Below, piece by piece: positions 11,851 through 22,319 of a DNA stretch of 64,000 nucleotides. The stretch lies in NCBI GenBank assembly GCA_959347315.1, contig OY365822.1, positions 14,832,519 to 14,896,518 on the forward strand, written 5' to 3'. The notes under the pieces are model-generated. The model was given only the letters and a program-made list of their open reading frames with translations. It was not told the DNA's origin and ran no database searches. Each line of letters begins with the position of its first letter. The stretch's first letter is position 1. The translations under genes were made by a program, and so were the position numbers. Origin of the DNA: Bimastos eiseni. Taxonomy: Eukaryota > Annelida > Clitellata > Crassiclitellata > Lumbricidae.

Positions 11851-12654
11851 GCAGGATGTGATAATTGCTTCAGTTTGAGTGGGTCTCACATTTCTGAAGA
11901 CTTAGCAACTCAGTCTATCGAGGTGCTCTGAAAATAGCTCTACAGCTTTATATCATAATTATGTGCGAGTATTTAAAATTACCACCACTGGGTAAGTTAC
12001 TGGCTCAATTACTGGCAAAATTGTTTAAATGTGTGGTGAATTTTTTGGCTAAATTGGTGGTGAAAATACTGGTTAAGTAACTGACCAAATTGTTCATTAC
12101 TGGCAGAGGGACTTTACCTCTTGCAGATCTAAAACCGAAACTTAAGCAGCGAAGAACGTGTGCGGTTAAATGAATTTCAGCTACTTTAAGAGCTCGTCAT
12201 CTTTCAACTGTTACACTTTCAATGGTAGCAACAAGGAGGCGGATAAGCTGATGGCACGAGTGACAGGACCGGAAAACGAATTGTCGTTTGTGCTCTTCGT
12301 GGAAAGCGACAACGGGGGTGCGAGGTACGACGGTCGCCACGTACCTGAAGGTTGCCAACTCTGAGGGTACGCGTGAGCAATATATATTCTTAAGAGAGTG
12401 CTAAAGTAATAGGAGTGGAAGTGAAGACATTAGTAGTAATAGCCTAATGCTAGCGGTATCTACATTGTATAGCATGAAAAAAAACAAAATAATTTGTCAC
12501 GGATGACCAACGTTAGTGATTCTACTGATAAACGAACAATCTCCTAAACTTATCACAGTGGACAAAAAATCAATTGTTCTTGAGAGTGAAAAGAATAGAT
12601 GAATTTTAGACATGGCACAAACATGCTCTCGTTTAGACTGTGGTTAGTGGCGCA

Positions 12655-12750
12655 ACATAAACAAACAGACTCATGCATACATACATATCTCATATTATAC
12701 ACACATACAAAAAAACAGACATAGGCACACATGCACAATTGCCTAGTCAA
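12655..12750. repeat. (CATA)n/(ACAC) simple repeat
   Basis: Imperfect catacatacata-type repeat with acacata spacers, immediately upstream of a LINE C-terminal fragment. Confidence 0.8.
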
Positions 12751-12764
12751 TGGGTTTGCACCGA

Positions 12765-13035
12765 CCAACCTGAGCTTTTCCGTTTGTTTGCACTCTTTAC
12801 CTACAGAAGCCTCCCCGCGATTTTCCACTTCCTTCTGATTGTTTCGCTTGTGCACTATACTACGGCTCAATCCAGGAGCTATACCTATGTTGGCCCCTCA
12901 ACTTGGAACTGTTTTCCACAGTTCCTGCGCCTCTAATTACGAGATCTCTCATCCTATGAGTTCCGGAGACACCTTAAGACTTTTCTGTTCTCTGGCCCAA
13001 ACAGACTCCCGTTGAGATTACTGCTGGTTTAGACC
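12765..13035 (+). pseudogene. LINE RT C-terminal fragment (CR1/L2-like)
   Basis: The plus strand reads RSYTYVGPSTWNCFPQFLRL, a stop, then LRDLSSYEFRRHLKTFLF. This matches the usual last 60 residues of CR1/L2-type LINE polymerases (a GPxxWNxLP block, then FRRxLKTxLF). It is 5'-truncated and carries one internal stop. CA- and TA-rich simple sequence follows. Confidence 0.7.
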
Positions 13036-13069
13036 GGCATTATACAATTGTTCAATGACACTGCATGTA

Positions 13070-13200
13070 CAATGTACATAACGATGTACTTAAACACAAA
13101 CATGCACACACATACACGTATACATGCCTATATGAATATTTGCATACATATATAGTTACTCTCACATGTTTATACAAATACATGCACATGTAATTATTAT
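13070..13200. repeat. CA/TA-rich simple sequence
   Basis: Alternating acaca, tacata and atatg blocks with no coding signal, probably grown from the tail of the LINE fragment just upstream. Confidence 0.6.
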
Positions 13201-13277
13201 ATTCTCAGGTTTGCTTTATAAATATTAAGCTTGCACCCTGGCGTAGTCTAATTAATCACCCGAATGCTATAGATATG

Positions 13278-13345
13278 CATCCTCTCTCTCTGTCTCTCTG
13301 TCTCTCTGTCTCTATGTCTCTCTCTCTCTGTCTCTCTGCTCTCGT
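13278..13345. repeat. (TCTC/TCTG)n microsatellite
   Basis: Imperfect ctctctgtctctctgtctct repeat of about 65 bases. Confidence 0.9.
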
Positions 13346-13457
13346 ACAGCTCTGAAGACGTCTGTTTTGTAATTGATCACTATGATTATTTTGTCATTGT
13401 ACGTACATTGTTCATATTTACATCCTCGCAGTGCGTTCGCTGGCAGTTTATTCAAGT

Positions 13458-13630
13458 ACGTACTTACTTACATACATACTTTCATACATTCACTCGTACA
13501 AACAAACATACATGCATAAATATAATATATATGTATACCTGCGTACGGCATACATACATACATACATACATACACATATACATAGATACATACATACATG
13601 TCCTTAAACATACCCACGTACGCAATAATA
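13458..13630. repeat. (TACA)n microsatellite
   Basis: Long imperfect tacatacata repeat; the 77-codon Tyr/Thr/His-rich frame over it is repeat-derived. Confidence 0.9.
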
Positions 13631-13689
13631 ATATTATATAATACATGATTTTATGTCTTGTTAAATAGATCTAGACAGTAGCCTGATGT

Positions 13690-13810
13690 TAAATCCGTCG
13701 TTGGTTGCACTCTGCCAGTGCCAGTCCCAAGCCTGAATAGAGGAGGAGGGCGACGCTAATGGTCTACGTTATCACACAGTGTCGTTAAACTGCAACTACC
13801 TACCTACCTG
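13690..13810 (+). mobile_element. SINE-like 3' end with gtcgttaaac tail (copy 1)
   Basis: Contains ccagtgccagtcccaagcct, then ggagggcgacgctaatgg, then cagtgtcgttaaactgcaac and a ctacctacc tail. Related minus-strand copies are at 23690-23775, 52385-52500 and 60340-60425. The gtcgttaaac core also occurs at the 3' end of the I-group LINE (about 7910), suggesting a borrowed LINE tail. Confidence 0.6.
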
Positions 13811-14069
13811 AGGTTGTTTACACGAAACAATTGAAAGACTTGCTTCTAGCTGCAACGTCTCTACTATCATCCAACGTTCCGTACTATTGTTTTAGTCGGG
13901 TTCCCGTTCTCTTCTTTGTCTAAAAACCTTTTTATGTCCTTCGGGCTGTCACTCGGAGAGAATCTCTGAATAGCTAGCACTTTAAGAAGCGATTTATAAA
14001 TTCTCGGATACGATAACCGTTCATTTGTCCTAATTAGAAGCGGGCGTCCTGTGTTCTTAGTTACGGATC

Positions 14070-14076
14070 TTTATTC
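14070..14076 (-). promoter_or_regulatory. AATAAA overlapping the stop codon
   Basis: On the minus strand the last codons are GAA GAA TAA followed by AG, so the stop TAA lies inside AATAAA. If used for polyadenylation, the 3' UTR would be very short. Confidence 0.35.
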
Positions 14077-15060
14077 TTCGAAATTGAACGAAGTCGAGAC
14101 GCGAGTGCGCGTCCTCAATGAACTGTGTCCAACGTGGGAACGGCTCGTGCCCAGTGACCTTCCGTTTAGGCGACCCCTGCAGAGGGTGGGATAACGTGAG
14201 AATCCGTTGACGGCGACGGGAGCGAGGAGGTGCGGACGACCTGCACAGTAGATGCTCTTCAGCGGTGACTTCCGGTCCTGTACGCTGGTTCCATGCTGTT
14301 GCGACGATCGGTCGTCCACTTCCGCTCTCACTGTGGTCAGCGATCGCCTCCAGAGAGACACCGGAAGTGATGCCGTGATCACGTGACCCGTGGACCCTGC
14401 GTCATGCAACGCTTCCGTCGAGCGATTCAGGTTGACGACCGGAAGTGATGACGATGACGTCATCAGACCGTTATGCGTCACATCCGGGTGAGAATCACTT
14501 CCGGCGACTATGGGACGTAGCATCGCTTGAAACTTTTGCGATTGCTCTATCCGCAGAGACTCAAGGCGTCGCTGGACCCTATCCATCAACCCCCGGTCTT
14601 GGACAACTCTAGGTCCCGTCACCACGTCAACCGGTGTCTTGGCGACCGGTGTCATGGCAACCGGGGAAAAGGAGATCGGTGTCAGAAACCTCGCCATCAA
14701 CTGACCGTTTTCGTTATGTGCTACGCTGGTACCCTGCTCTACGATCACGTGCTCCTCGTCGATTCGAGGCAACTGGAGTCTCATCTTCTCGCAGGAGAGC
14801 AGCCTTGGCCTTCTGGGTCCGTCGAAGGTCCTTCGAAGACTCAGCGATGAATTTCTGAACGGCATCATGCACTGGGCACCGACTGTGAGGAGTGGCAGCG
14901 AGTGTCGTGAGTTCCTTCTCGGTTCCAAATGGGATGACAGCGTGATTCCTTCGACGGACATCGTTAGTGGACCATCACTGACCACGCCTGACTGACCCTT
15001 TGTGGTCACTGTTGTCGCCGGTGGGCAGTTCAGGTCCGATCTAAGTTCCTGCACTGACAT
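14071..15060 (-). CDS. Uncharacterised 329-residue basic, low-complexity protein
   Basis: The longest non-repetitive open frame in the window, in DNA clearly richer in G+C than its surroundings. I recognise no family. The product is rich in Ser, Arg, Val and Pro and probably disordered; residues about 130-143 hold a TPVA-type repeat (SPVAMTPVAKTPVD), followed by a likely charged helix (RVQRRLESLRIEQSQKFQAM). No signal peptide or membrane segment is seen. A pyrimidine-rich tract ending in tttttag lies about 15 bases upstream of the ATG, as for a splice acceptor after a 5' UTR intron. The stop codon sits inside an AATAAA hexamer. It may be a single-coding-exon gene or the last exon of a longer one. 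Coding status is inferred from length and composition only. Confidence 0.5.
   Translation of the reverse strand: MSVQELRSDLNCPPATTVTTKGQSGVVSDGPLTMSVEGITLSSHLEPRRNSRHSLPLLTVGAQCMMPFRNSSLSLRRTFDGPRRPRLLSCEKMRLQLPRIDEEHVIVEQGTSVAHNENGQLMARFLTPISFSPVAMTPVAKTPVDVVTGPRVVQDRGLMDRVQRRLESLRIEQSQKFQAMLRPIVAGSDSHPDVTHNGLMTSSSSLPVVNLNRSTEALHDAGSTGHVITASLPVSLWRRSLTTVRAEVDDRSSQQHGTSVQDRKSPLKSIYCAGRPHLLAPVAVNGFSRYPTLCRGRLNGRSLGTSRSHVGHSSLRTRTRVSTSFNFEE
14268..14504. promoter_or_regulatory. Cluster of ETS-, CRE- and E-box-like motifs inside the ORF
   Basis: Four ETS-type cores with the extended ACCGGAAGT pattern or close to it occur at 14268-14276 (minus), 14360-14368 (plus), 14438-14446 (plus) and 14497-14504 (minus). 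A palindromic TGACGTCA is at 14455-14462 and CACGTG at 14380-14385. Such clusters are common in animal promoters, but these lie within an open frame and may be chance in CpG-rich DNA. Confidence 0.3.
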
Positions 15061-15420
15061 CCTTCAGCGAGAAATCTAAAAACGAACAACTACACATTAG
15101 ATTTGGTAACTGAAAGTAGAAGAAGAAAATATTTTCATTAGCTCCAACAATTAACGTCAGTTCCACATTTATTGGAAAGCAGCAGCTGATTAAAATGAAC
15201 ATCGAAGTGCCAACAGTGTTATGTCTCCTTGGAGTGCTACGGATTTGACGAAAATCGACAGAGTTGAAACGTTGGATAGTAATATAGAGAGACGCTGCAG
15301 TAAGAACTATTTATGCGGCTGATTGTGCAACATGTAGGTCGAGCTGTTCAGCCATGTATACAAAGCAAGTCATGGCTGCTGCATCTGGCATAGTCATTCG
15401 GGCTAAACAAATAAATTGCT
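15060..15420. other. Region upstream of the 329-codon ORF
   Basis: Holds the possible splice acceptor and a possible intron or promoter of the minus-strand ORF. No other feature is seen. Confidence 0.3.
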
Positions 15421-15423
15421 ATT

Positions 15424-15483
15424 TTTACTATTATCATCATCATCACCACCACCACCATCATCATCATCACCATTATTATTATG
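15424..15483. repeat. (CAT/CAC)n microsatellite
   Basis: Tract of tcatcatcatcaccaccacc type, followed by attattatt. Confidence 0.9.
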
Positions 15484-15514
15484 GACTTATTAAGCGCGAC
15501 TATAAATTATCATC

Positions 15515-15655
15515 CATCAATTGATGGCGCCAAGCGCCAAGTGTGTGAATGATTTTCTCAACGTCCTTATAAATTCACAAATGAAATACGAACCTATACT
15601 CTCGGCATTACAAGGCGAGCGCCCTAACCATTCGGCTAACATGACCCACTATTAA
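15515..15655 (-). mobile_element. tRNA-derived SINE
   Basis: Read on the minus strand it starts with a tRNA-like head: an A-box-like ttagccgaatggttagggcg, then a B-box-like aggttcgtatttc. Next comes a body with aaggacgttgagaaaatc and a ggcgccatcaat end. It shares this order with the copies at 29190 and 62660. It is too diverged and incomplete to be a functional tRNA. Confidence 0.6.
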
Positions 15656-17160
15656 AAGTAGGTACGTAGTCAAGTTAGGAACAGTAAGCGAGAAATAATT
15701 GCATTGAATGTATGTGTGTGTGTTTGTGGCGGATATGGGAATGGGTATGACTACGTAATACTACACGAGTCTAGTGGACATAATAATCGTGTTATCTTTA
15801 CGTAGAACATATCTGGCTCAAGACGCCAACTGCTTTTGTCTGCTTGAAGTTGAAACAACGGATAACCAGTAGTCAGTGCGCCCAACTATTTTCTAAAGCC
15901 ATCGCTAGGAGGCGATGGGTTCAGAAACCACGGTGTTGCATACTGTTGGTAAGCGCTAACCAATGGACTGCACTTTCAGTCTAGGTCGTTCGCATTGACT
16001 TGCTCATTTTTACTGTATTCTGAAAAGAATGGGTTAAATATCTTGTGGTTCAGATATGCATTATCGATGAAAACTATCTTTGGTTTAGATATCTTTGGTT
16101 CACCTGACTTTATTGTAGTCAAGCAGTGTTCGTTCATTCAACTGGCTTGTTGTATGGAAACTATTCTTTGATTCAAATATAATTGACATTCTTTGTAGTC
16201 AAACCGTGTAATCAAACCTTGAGATCTCAGATCATTGGCTTTTGTTCAACTGGTTTTATTGTGGGGAGACTGCCATTGAATCAAGTTCAAATAATGTTAT
16301 ATATGTTGGCTTGATCGTGAGTGGAGTACCATTAGCTAAAACATGGCAATCTTTATAACTGGCAATTAATCTATGTAGCATGAAACCTTTGGTTGACACT
16401 GAGGTTTGATCTTTATCTTTTATCTTTATTCCCGATGCGTTGTTGAAATGTTATCCAACTGAAGAATAGACTTAAACGTATAAATCTTCGCTGTTAATTA
16501 ACACATTTGGAGTGAATATTGAGCAACTCGCTATTGCGGATGTCTGATTGAAGCGGTCGACTCTGAAAATCGTTGAGCGACAATTCGATCGACAATAATA
16601 TGTGAAACTCGAGTCAGACCTGCAAATGGGAAAGCACAAAATTCATTAGAAAAAACCCATTCTGTTTTACAACACTTCTCGACGATAACACAGTGCCTTT
16701 AATAATGTTGATGAGCTGTTTGTGAAAACATTAATTGACGAGAACCTCAGCTGTGGTCGCAATCAGAAATCATGATACATTGCAGATGACAAGTAAAAAT
16801 TTGGCATCGACCATTATATCAGAGAAACGAGAAGCAGGCTGCGGTCGGTCTGCAAGTTGAAACAGATGAGGAGTCTCAGCTATAGACTCAACTATATACA
16901 CCGAATTACAAATGTCAGTAAATAGTAATAATGAAGGCCATACTGCTTTTTACTTTCAACGCTAATCTACAGCGCTTCAACGCAGTCGCTTGCTCCAACA
17001 CCTTTTCAACCAATAAAACAATCTGAGAAGCTACTTACTACGATCCTAAGGTATCGTGAGTACCTAATTGCATCACAGAAGAAAATAACAATTATCAATA
17101 ATGCAAATGCACTTGGTATTGTCTCCGTCTGATGTTCTGAAATGCACATACGACGTAGCA
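15655..17160. other. No gene recognised
   Basis: AT-rich DNA with no open frame of note. A tRNA-like ggttagcgctta on the minus strand near 15955 hints at one more SINE scrap. A loose recurrence of atctttggttca-type phrases is seen at 16070-16180. Nothing else is supportable. Confidence 0.4.
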
Positions 17161-17164
17161 TTGA

Positions 17165-17292
17165 TGGCGCAGAGAGTAAAGGTCCAGCTCCATTAAGTAA
17201 CCATTAAGTACCGATAATCGTCTCGGATCAGTATAGGTCAACTTTCGACTTTATAGGCTGCGCGATCTAACCAATCGGCTACCGTGCCCGTC
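17165..17292 (-). mobile_element. tRNA-derived SINE, diverged
   Basis: On the minus strand the head reads ggtagccgattggttagatc, an A-box-like start. The B box is eroded, and the distal part ends in tgcgccatcaatg. Same family as the copies at 15515 and 29190. Confidence 0.5.
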
Positions 17293-17354
17293 ACAGATCT
17301 TTATACATTGCACCAGTTGGTCGACGTTCTATCGTCTGTACGTAGGAAGGAGAG

Positions 17355-17580
17355 CTAAACCAAGACTCTATAAAAAGACTCTAAAAGACTCCGTCAAGAC
17401 TCTATCAAGGCCTTATCAAGAGTCGATAGTATCAAGGCTCTATCATGACTTTATCAAGACTCTATGACGACTCTATCAAGACTCTATCAAGGCTCTATCA
17501 AGGCCCTCTATGAAGTCTCTATGAGGAATCAATTAAGATTATGAAAAACCAAGCAAGACTCTATCGAGACTCTATCCAGA
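17355..17580. repeat. Degenerate tandem repeat of caagactctat
   Basis: About 16-18 imperfect copies of an 11-13 base unit (variants caaggctctat and catgactttat). The array decays toward 17580. No coding signal. Confidence 0.85.
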
Positions 17581-18800
17581 CTTCTCTTACCGGAAGCTGT
17601 AGTATTCTTTCAATTCCGACGGCATTCGTTTAGCCACCAACTCCAAGTCTTCAAGTGCACATATGCAGGGAAATCAAGCGTCACACTGCGCTGCCTTTAA
17701 GCACTCTCCGCTTAAACAATTGAGCGTCGTTTAAATCGTACCACACACATGCTCAGTTTCCTGCCGCACGATGTCCTGCGGCCTCTCTCATTGTTAAGCA
17801 GCAAATAACAATGGACTGATTCACTTCCGACATGCACCAGAATTCCTTACGTAGCAAATGATTATACCAAATCATTGTAATTCGCACTGTGGCTGGTGCA
17901 AAACTAGAAATCTGCAATGCTTAATGGGAATAATAGTGTGACGGAACGATGGGCTCTTTACGCACCTCATAGCCAAGTGGGTCGTTGATAGTAAACCCGA
18001 TTGATTTTCTAGCTATGAAAGCCTATCAAAACGAATAGAGAACCCGAGGTCAAAGTTCACTTCGTTGGAGCTTTGCACGCTGAATTCAGTTATCGGATAT
18101 TCCGGCGATTGAACGTAGGCTTTAACGTCTGATCAATCTCTTTACTATAAGCGAGTCGGACGGTGGAACAACATCCCGCGATCAATGACTAACTATACCA
18201 GAAGCGAACTGCTTTTTCAGTGCAACGCCAGCGGAATAAACTACATCGGGTCTGGTACGGATATAGTTTTGCTTAGTGATATTCAGAATGCGGCTTTCTC
18301 GGTACGCCTAATCATGGGTTTGTATCTTAGTGCATGGCGTTGATGAAGCTCCACTCGCCATGCAATTGGACTCCTGAGTTGATGGTCAACTGGTCAGCTG
18401 CTGGTTGTCACACATCAAGGGCGCGTCCCACCTAGGTCAGTCGATAGAAGGACAATGAAAGGAGTGTAAGGACTTCTGTAAGATATTATTATAGCGTAAA
18501 ACTCACTCCAATGACGGCGAGACAATTTCAAAAACCCAGCAACTACAGATAGGAGGTTCTATCCACGTTATACATCTGCAGAATCTCAAATAACCGCATA
18601 TGTGTAACGCGGAAAGCGTCAGAATTAGTCTTTTGATCAATTTTACGGCAGAAATTATTCTATCGGCAAAAAGGCCGATAGAAATAATACGAGAATAATT
18701 AGAAAGACGCCATTTACTTGCATAGGCAATTGAACTCATAGATTAGTTAGTACCAGCCACCAATAATAGAGCGAGACAATTCGCTGTAAGCAAGGAATTT
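17580..18800. other. No gene recognised
   Basis: Mixed DNA with only short frames, including 18503-18739 on the minus strand, which shows no family signal. Confidence 0.4.
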
Positions 18801-18810
18801 ATGGTATCGC

Positions 18811-19432
18811 GTTAATTGATCCCCGTCAGTTGATCCCTTGGTCAATTGATCCACACGTTATTTGATCCCCTGCCTATTCGTCTTAAATGAATCTGTAGGC
18901 TGCGCGTCATAGATTTTTATCTGAGACCATTAGTAAACAAAAGATTGATTTTACAGATTTGGAAAATAACAAGACAATGCCCAGTTTTCATGTCACTCTC
19001 ACAGGTTTCGTGTCACTCGTCCAGGACCGACAATATATATTTCTACACGGAGCTGTCGGTATGGAACAACAGGCAACGAAACGATATCGCTTGCTTGAGA
19101 CTCGTGTAAACCGCGCTGTAAACGCTTACGGCCGGTCGGAGATTCTGTTGTATATCCGAGCAATGGCTCATTTATCCCATGCATAGACACTTATGCTTAG
19201 GACTTTATGCTAAGAAATTAATCGTATTATGACTCTTAATTACGCTTTTTTGATTTCTTATCACTTTAAAATTTCTTGTTCCGTTACGTCGTTCTTTCAA
19301 TAAATGGAAAAAGTCGCAAGTGGAACATGAATGTTGTATCAATTGGGCTGGGTTCAATAGGCAGTGGATCAATTGACGAGGAATCAAATGACTAGGGGAT
19401 TAATTGACGGGGATCAATCGACGGGGATCAAC
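18811..19432. mobile_element. Putative DNA transposon bounded by inverted 15-bp arrays
   Basis: The left end (18811-18882) holds four imperfect copies of gtcaattgatcccc and finishes with ctgcctattcg. The right end (19346-19432) holds five inverted copies and begins with caataggcagtgg, the inverse of the left inner edge. The two ends together form terminal inverted repeats of about 70-85 bases around some 465 bases. The inner frame 18959-19186 (75 codons) has no recognisable transposase. I see no clear target duplication. A non-autonomous DNA transposon is the simplest reading; the superfamily is unknown. Confidence 0.6.
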
Positions 19433-19734
19433 TGATTTATATTAGATAAATAGTTATTCGTATAATATTCATGTACACGTTTCACTCTTAACAAGAGATG
19501 CCGCTCCAATTAAAATTCTCCTTCCAATTGAAAATATGATGTATTAAAAAAACCTCCACAGGGATTTTTTCGCTGACATATTTATTTGTCAGTTCTCCTT
19601 CATAGCAAAAAGTGAACGAAACAGTTTATTGTGTCAACAAGATGTTAACATTTCCTGCCTCTGGTCATCGCACAATAACCAGTGACACAACGTTACATAG
19701 AGACTCTCCAGCCCTGTGCATATTAGTCTTTGCC

Positions 19735-20252
19735 GTAGATATGGTAACGATTATATTCAAACCGAAGAGCATACGTACATGTAGATACATGTATGGTAAC
19801 AATTGTCTTCAAAAACGATGGGCGAAGGCTACGCAGATGTTATGGTAACCAATGTTTTCAAAAAGAAGAGTATATGTAGCTATGGTAACGATTGTCTTCA
19901 ACCCAAAGAGTATTCGTAGATATGATGCAACAGTTGTCTTCAAATAGATGAATATGCGTAGATTTGGTAACAATTGTCTTAAGACAGAAGCAAATAAGTA
20001 GATATGGATGCAACGAGTATATTCAAACAGAAGAGCATACGTAGCCATGGTAACAATTGTCTTCAAAACAAAAGAGCATACGTAGATATGGTAACGTTGA
20101 TCTTCAAACAAAATAGTACACGTAGATGTGGATATAACAGTTGTCTTCAAAGAAAAGAGATCACGTAAATAGGGTGGCGATTGTCTTCAAACAGAAGAAA
20201 TTACGTAGATATAGTAACGATTGTCTTCGAACAGAAGAGCATACGTCAGAAT
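19735..20252. repeat. 41-bp minisatellite
   Basis: About 12 imperfect head-to-tail units of roughly 41 bases, each like atggtaacgattgtcttcaa followed by acagaagagcatacgtagat. Frames crossing it on either strand are repeat-derived. Confidence 0.9.
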
Positions 20253-20259
20253 GCATCTT

Positions 20260-20680
20260 CAAGAGCGAAAATATAAACCAATAATAAAGGATTTCAACAG
20301 TGATTGCAGCATTTCAGCATTTCCATGCTGCGAATTGAGTTTCAAGTCCACTTCATGAAACGAGAAGTCCATGGGGAATTATTGACTGTTATTCGCCTTT
20401 CCATCGCTCATTAACAGCCAGACTAAAACGATACCAGCGTCGTCTCATGTTCAATGAAATAGGACAATCAGAAACGCATTGAAGCGTGACCGAAGCCTAA
20501 CAGGCTGACGAACGATCTATATGGACGATCCCTGACCAGGGCAAAATAGCAATGCGATGAGGCTAAAGTCCTACTAGCAGAATAAACAAAGCCACAAGGA
20601 CGGCCGTAAATAAAATGCGTTTGCAAATATCGACCTCGATGCTATCTTTGCGACCGTCGTTGCCACGGAAACACGTACAA
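20260..20680. other. No gene recognised
   Basis: Unique-looking DNA between two repeat tracts, with no supportable frame. Confidence 0.4.
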
Positions 20681-20684
20681 TCAC

Positions 20685-20815
20685 CATCACCATCATAACC
20701 ATCACCATCGTCATCGTCGCCCTAACCGTCACCATTACCATCACCGCCACCATCACCACCATCGCCATCATCATCATCATCATCACCATCATCACCATTA
20801 TCATCATTAGAACCA
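20685..20815. repeat. (CAT/CAC)n microsatellite
   Basis: Tract of accatcaccatcaccgcc type; its Met/Val-rich minus-strand frame is repeat-derived. Confidence 0.9.
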
Positions 20816-21019
20816 GCACCACCTCAATCAATGACGCTGAGCAATTGTGAGTGAAAGACCTAGTAAGATCCCTACACTCCCTACAATCTGCAAACTACAA
20901 ACACGTATAGCCGAAAATAAGGCGATCGGCTACCGTGCTCTCACCTTATCATGACTGCTCTGGTCACCGCTTATTCGCTAATATCGTTGTATCAGCCTGC
21001 ATTGTAATGACTGTCACCA

Positions 21020-21100
21020 TCATCCTCCTCAGCGTCAACATCGTCATCATCATCATCATCATTATCATCATCAACATCACCATAATCATTAAGAACAACA
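21020..21100. repeat. (ATC)n microsatellite
   Basis: Tract of catcatcatcatcattatc type. Confidence 0.85.
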
Positions 21101-21179
21101 ATAATACAAGTCTCAAAATTTTAGTTGTCGTCATCACAGCCGTTCAATTTATTATTCATTTACCCATTCATTCATTGTA

Positions 21180-21705
21180 CGTCCAGTGATTGAGTCAATC
21201 AATGAGTGACTGAGTGAGTAAGTCAACCAGTCACTCAGTAACTCACCCATTCAGTTGGTCAATCAGAAGTTTTGTAGTAGCCATGATTATCATCAACGTC
21301 AACATTACAATAACCACATCATCCGGTCGGTTTGTTGTTCAGTCAGTGAGTAATTGAGCTTTTGAGTCAATAACTAAGTGTTTCAGTCAACATAGTAGTC
21401 AATGAGTCACTGAACGATTGAGTCAGTGAATCAGCAAAACCAGTCAGCCAGTGAGTCAATGATTCAATGAGTCAGTTAGTCAGCCAGTCAGCCAGTCAGT
21501 CAATCATTTTATCAGTCAGCCAGTCAGTCAATCATTTTATCAGTCAGCCAGTCACTCAATCATTTTATCAGTCAGCCAGTCAGTCAATCATTTTATCAGT
21601 CAGCCAGTCAGTCAATCATTTTATCAGTCAGCCAGTCAGTCAATCATTTTATCAGTCAGCCAGTCAGTCAATCATTTTATCAGTCAGCCAGTCAGTCACT
21701 CCATT
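21180..21705. repeat. (CAGT)-rich region and 28-bp minisatellite, block 1
   Basis: Loose gagtcagt/cagtcaat repeats (21185-21480) lead into seven or so regular 28-base units (about 21490-21700), each combining cagtcagccagtcagtc and aatcattttat. The Ser/Gln/Val frame 21467-21718 is repeat-derived. Confidence 0.9.
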
Positions 21706-21821
21706 TTCTGTCGTATAGAGAACTGAAGTATTCTTCCATAAAATTTATCTGTAGACCTCTTCGTATCCCCTCTTTAATGATTGCTTTTTAAGGATTTGTA
21801 TTAATATTACCTTTCACACGT
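21697..21821. repeat. Duplicated flank, copy 1 (empty site)
   Basis: This segment (cactccattttctgtcgt to cctttcacacgtc) recurs at 21918-21941 plus 22328-22430. Copy 1 carries gtatagag once, at 21713-21720, uninterrupted. It is the natural empty-site paralogue of the hAT-type insertion in copy 2. Confidence 0.9.
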
Positions 21822-21925
21822 CAGCCAGTCAGCCAGTCAGTCAATCATTTTATCAGTCAGCCAGTCAGTCAATCAATTTATCAGTCAGCCAGTCAGTCAA
21901 TCATTTTATCAGTCAGTCACTCCAT
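21822..21925. repeat. 28-bp minisatellite, block 2
   Basis: About three further units of the same 28-base repeat, restarting directly after the duplicated flank. Confidence 0.85.
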
Positions 21926-21941
21926 TTTCTGTCGTATAGAG

Positions 21942-22319
21942 CAGCGATTCCCAACCTGTGGCCCACGGACCAAAAGTGGCCCGCCAGGCCTCAAAAAGTG
22001 GCCCTCGACCTATAAAAGGTTTAAAAAATATACGTTGAAAAAAATGAATATTTGACAGAATAGTTATTTTCTACTATAAATTGTTATAATTATTTTGATG
22101 ATGTCTGTAAGTGACTTCAAATGTACTATATTGAAGTTCAATTTAACAATTATATATGTTATAGTACATCTCTAGTCACGAGGTTAGTCTATTTCAATAA
22201 ACCGCCGCTAATACATAAGTATTCTTTATTGCATAAAATAATCATTTTAACCCTGTGGCCCATCATGTCCTCGTACTAAATAAAAGTGGCCCTTAGTCGA
22301 AAAAGGTTGGGAACCACTG
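21942..22319. mobile_element. Non-autonomous hAT-type element (378 bp) with 8-bp TSD
   Basis: The ends are inverted repeats: left cagcgattcccaacctgtgg, right ending aaaaggttgggaaccactg. The 8 bases gtatagag occur directly on both sides (21934-21941 and 22320-22327). An 8-bp target duplication with CAG...CTG ends is the mark of hAT transposons. Further inner repeats (aaaagtggccc near each end) extend the symmetry. No transposase frame is present, so it must have been mobilised in trans. Confidence 0.9.

Noticed and set aside
14527..14858. Plus-strand ORFs (107 and 74 codons) opposite the 329-codon ORF
   Set aside because: Shorter, without domains, and explained as antisense shadows of a GC-rich coding-like region.
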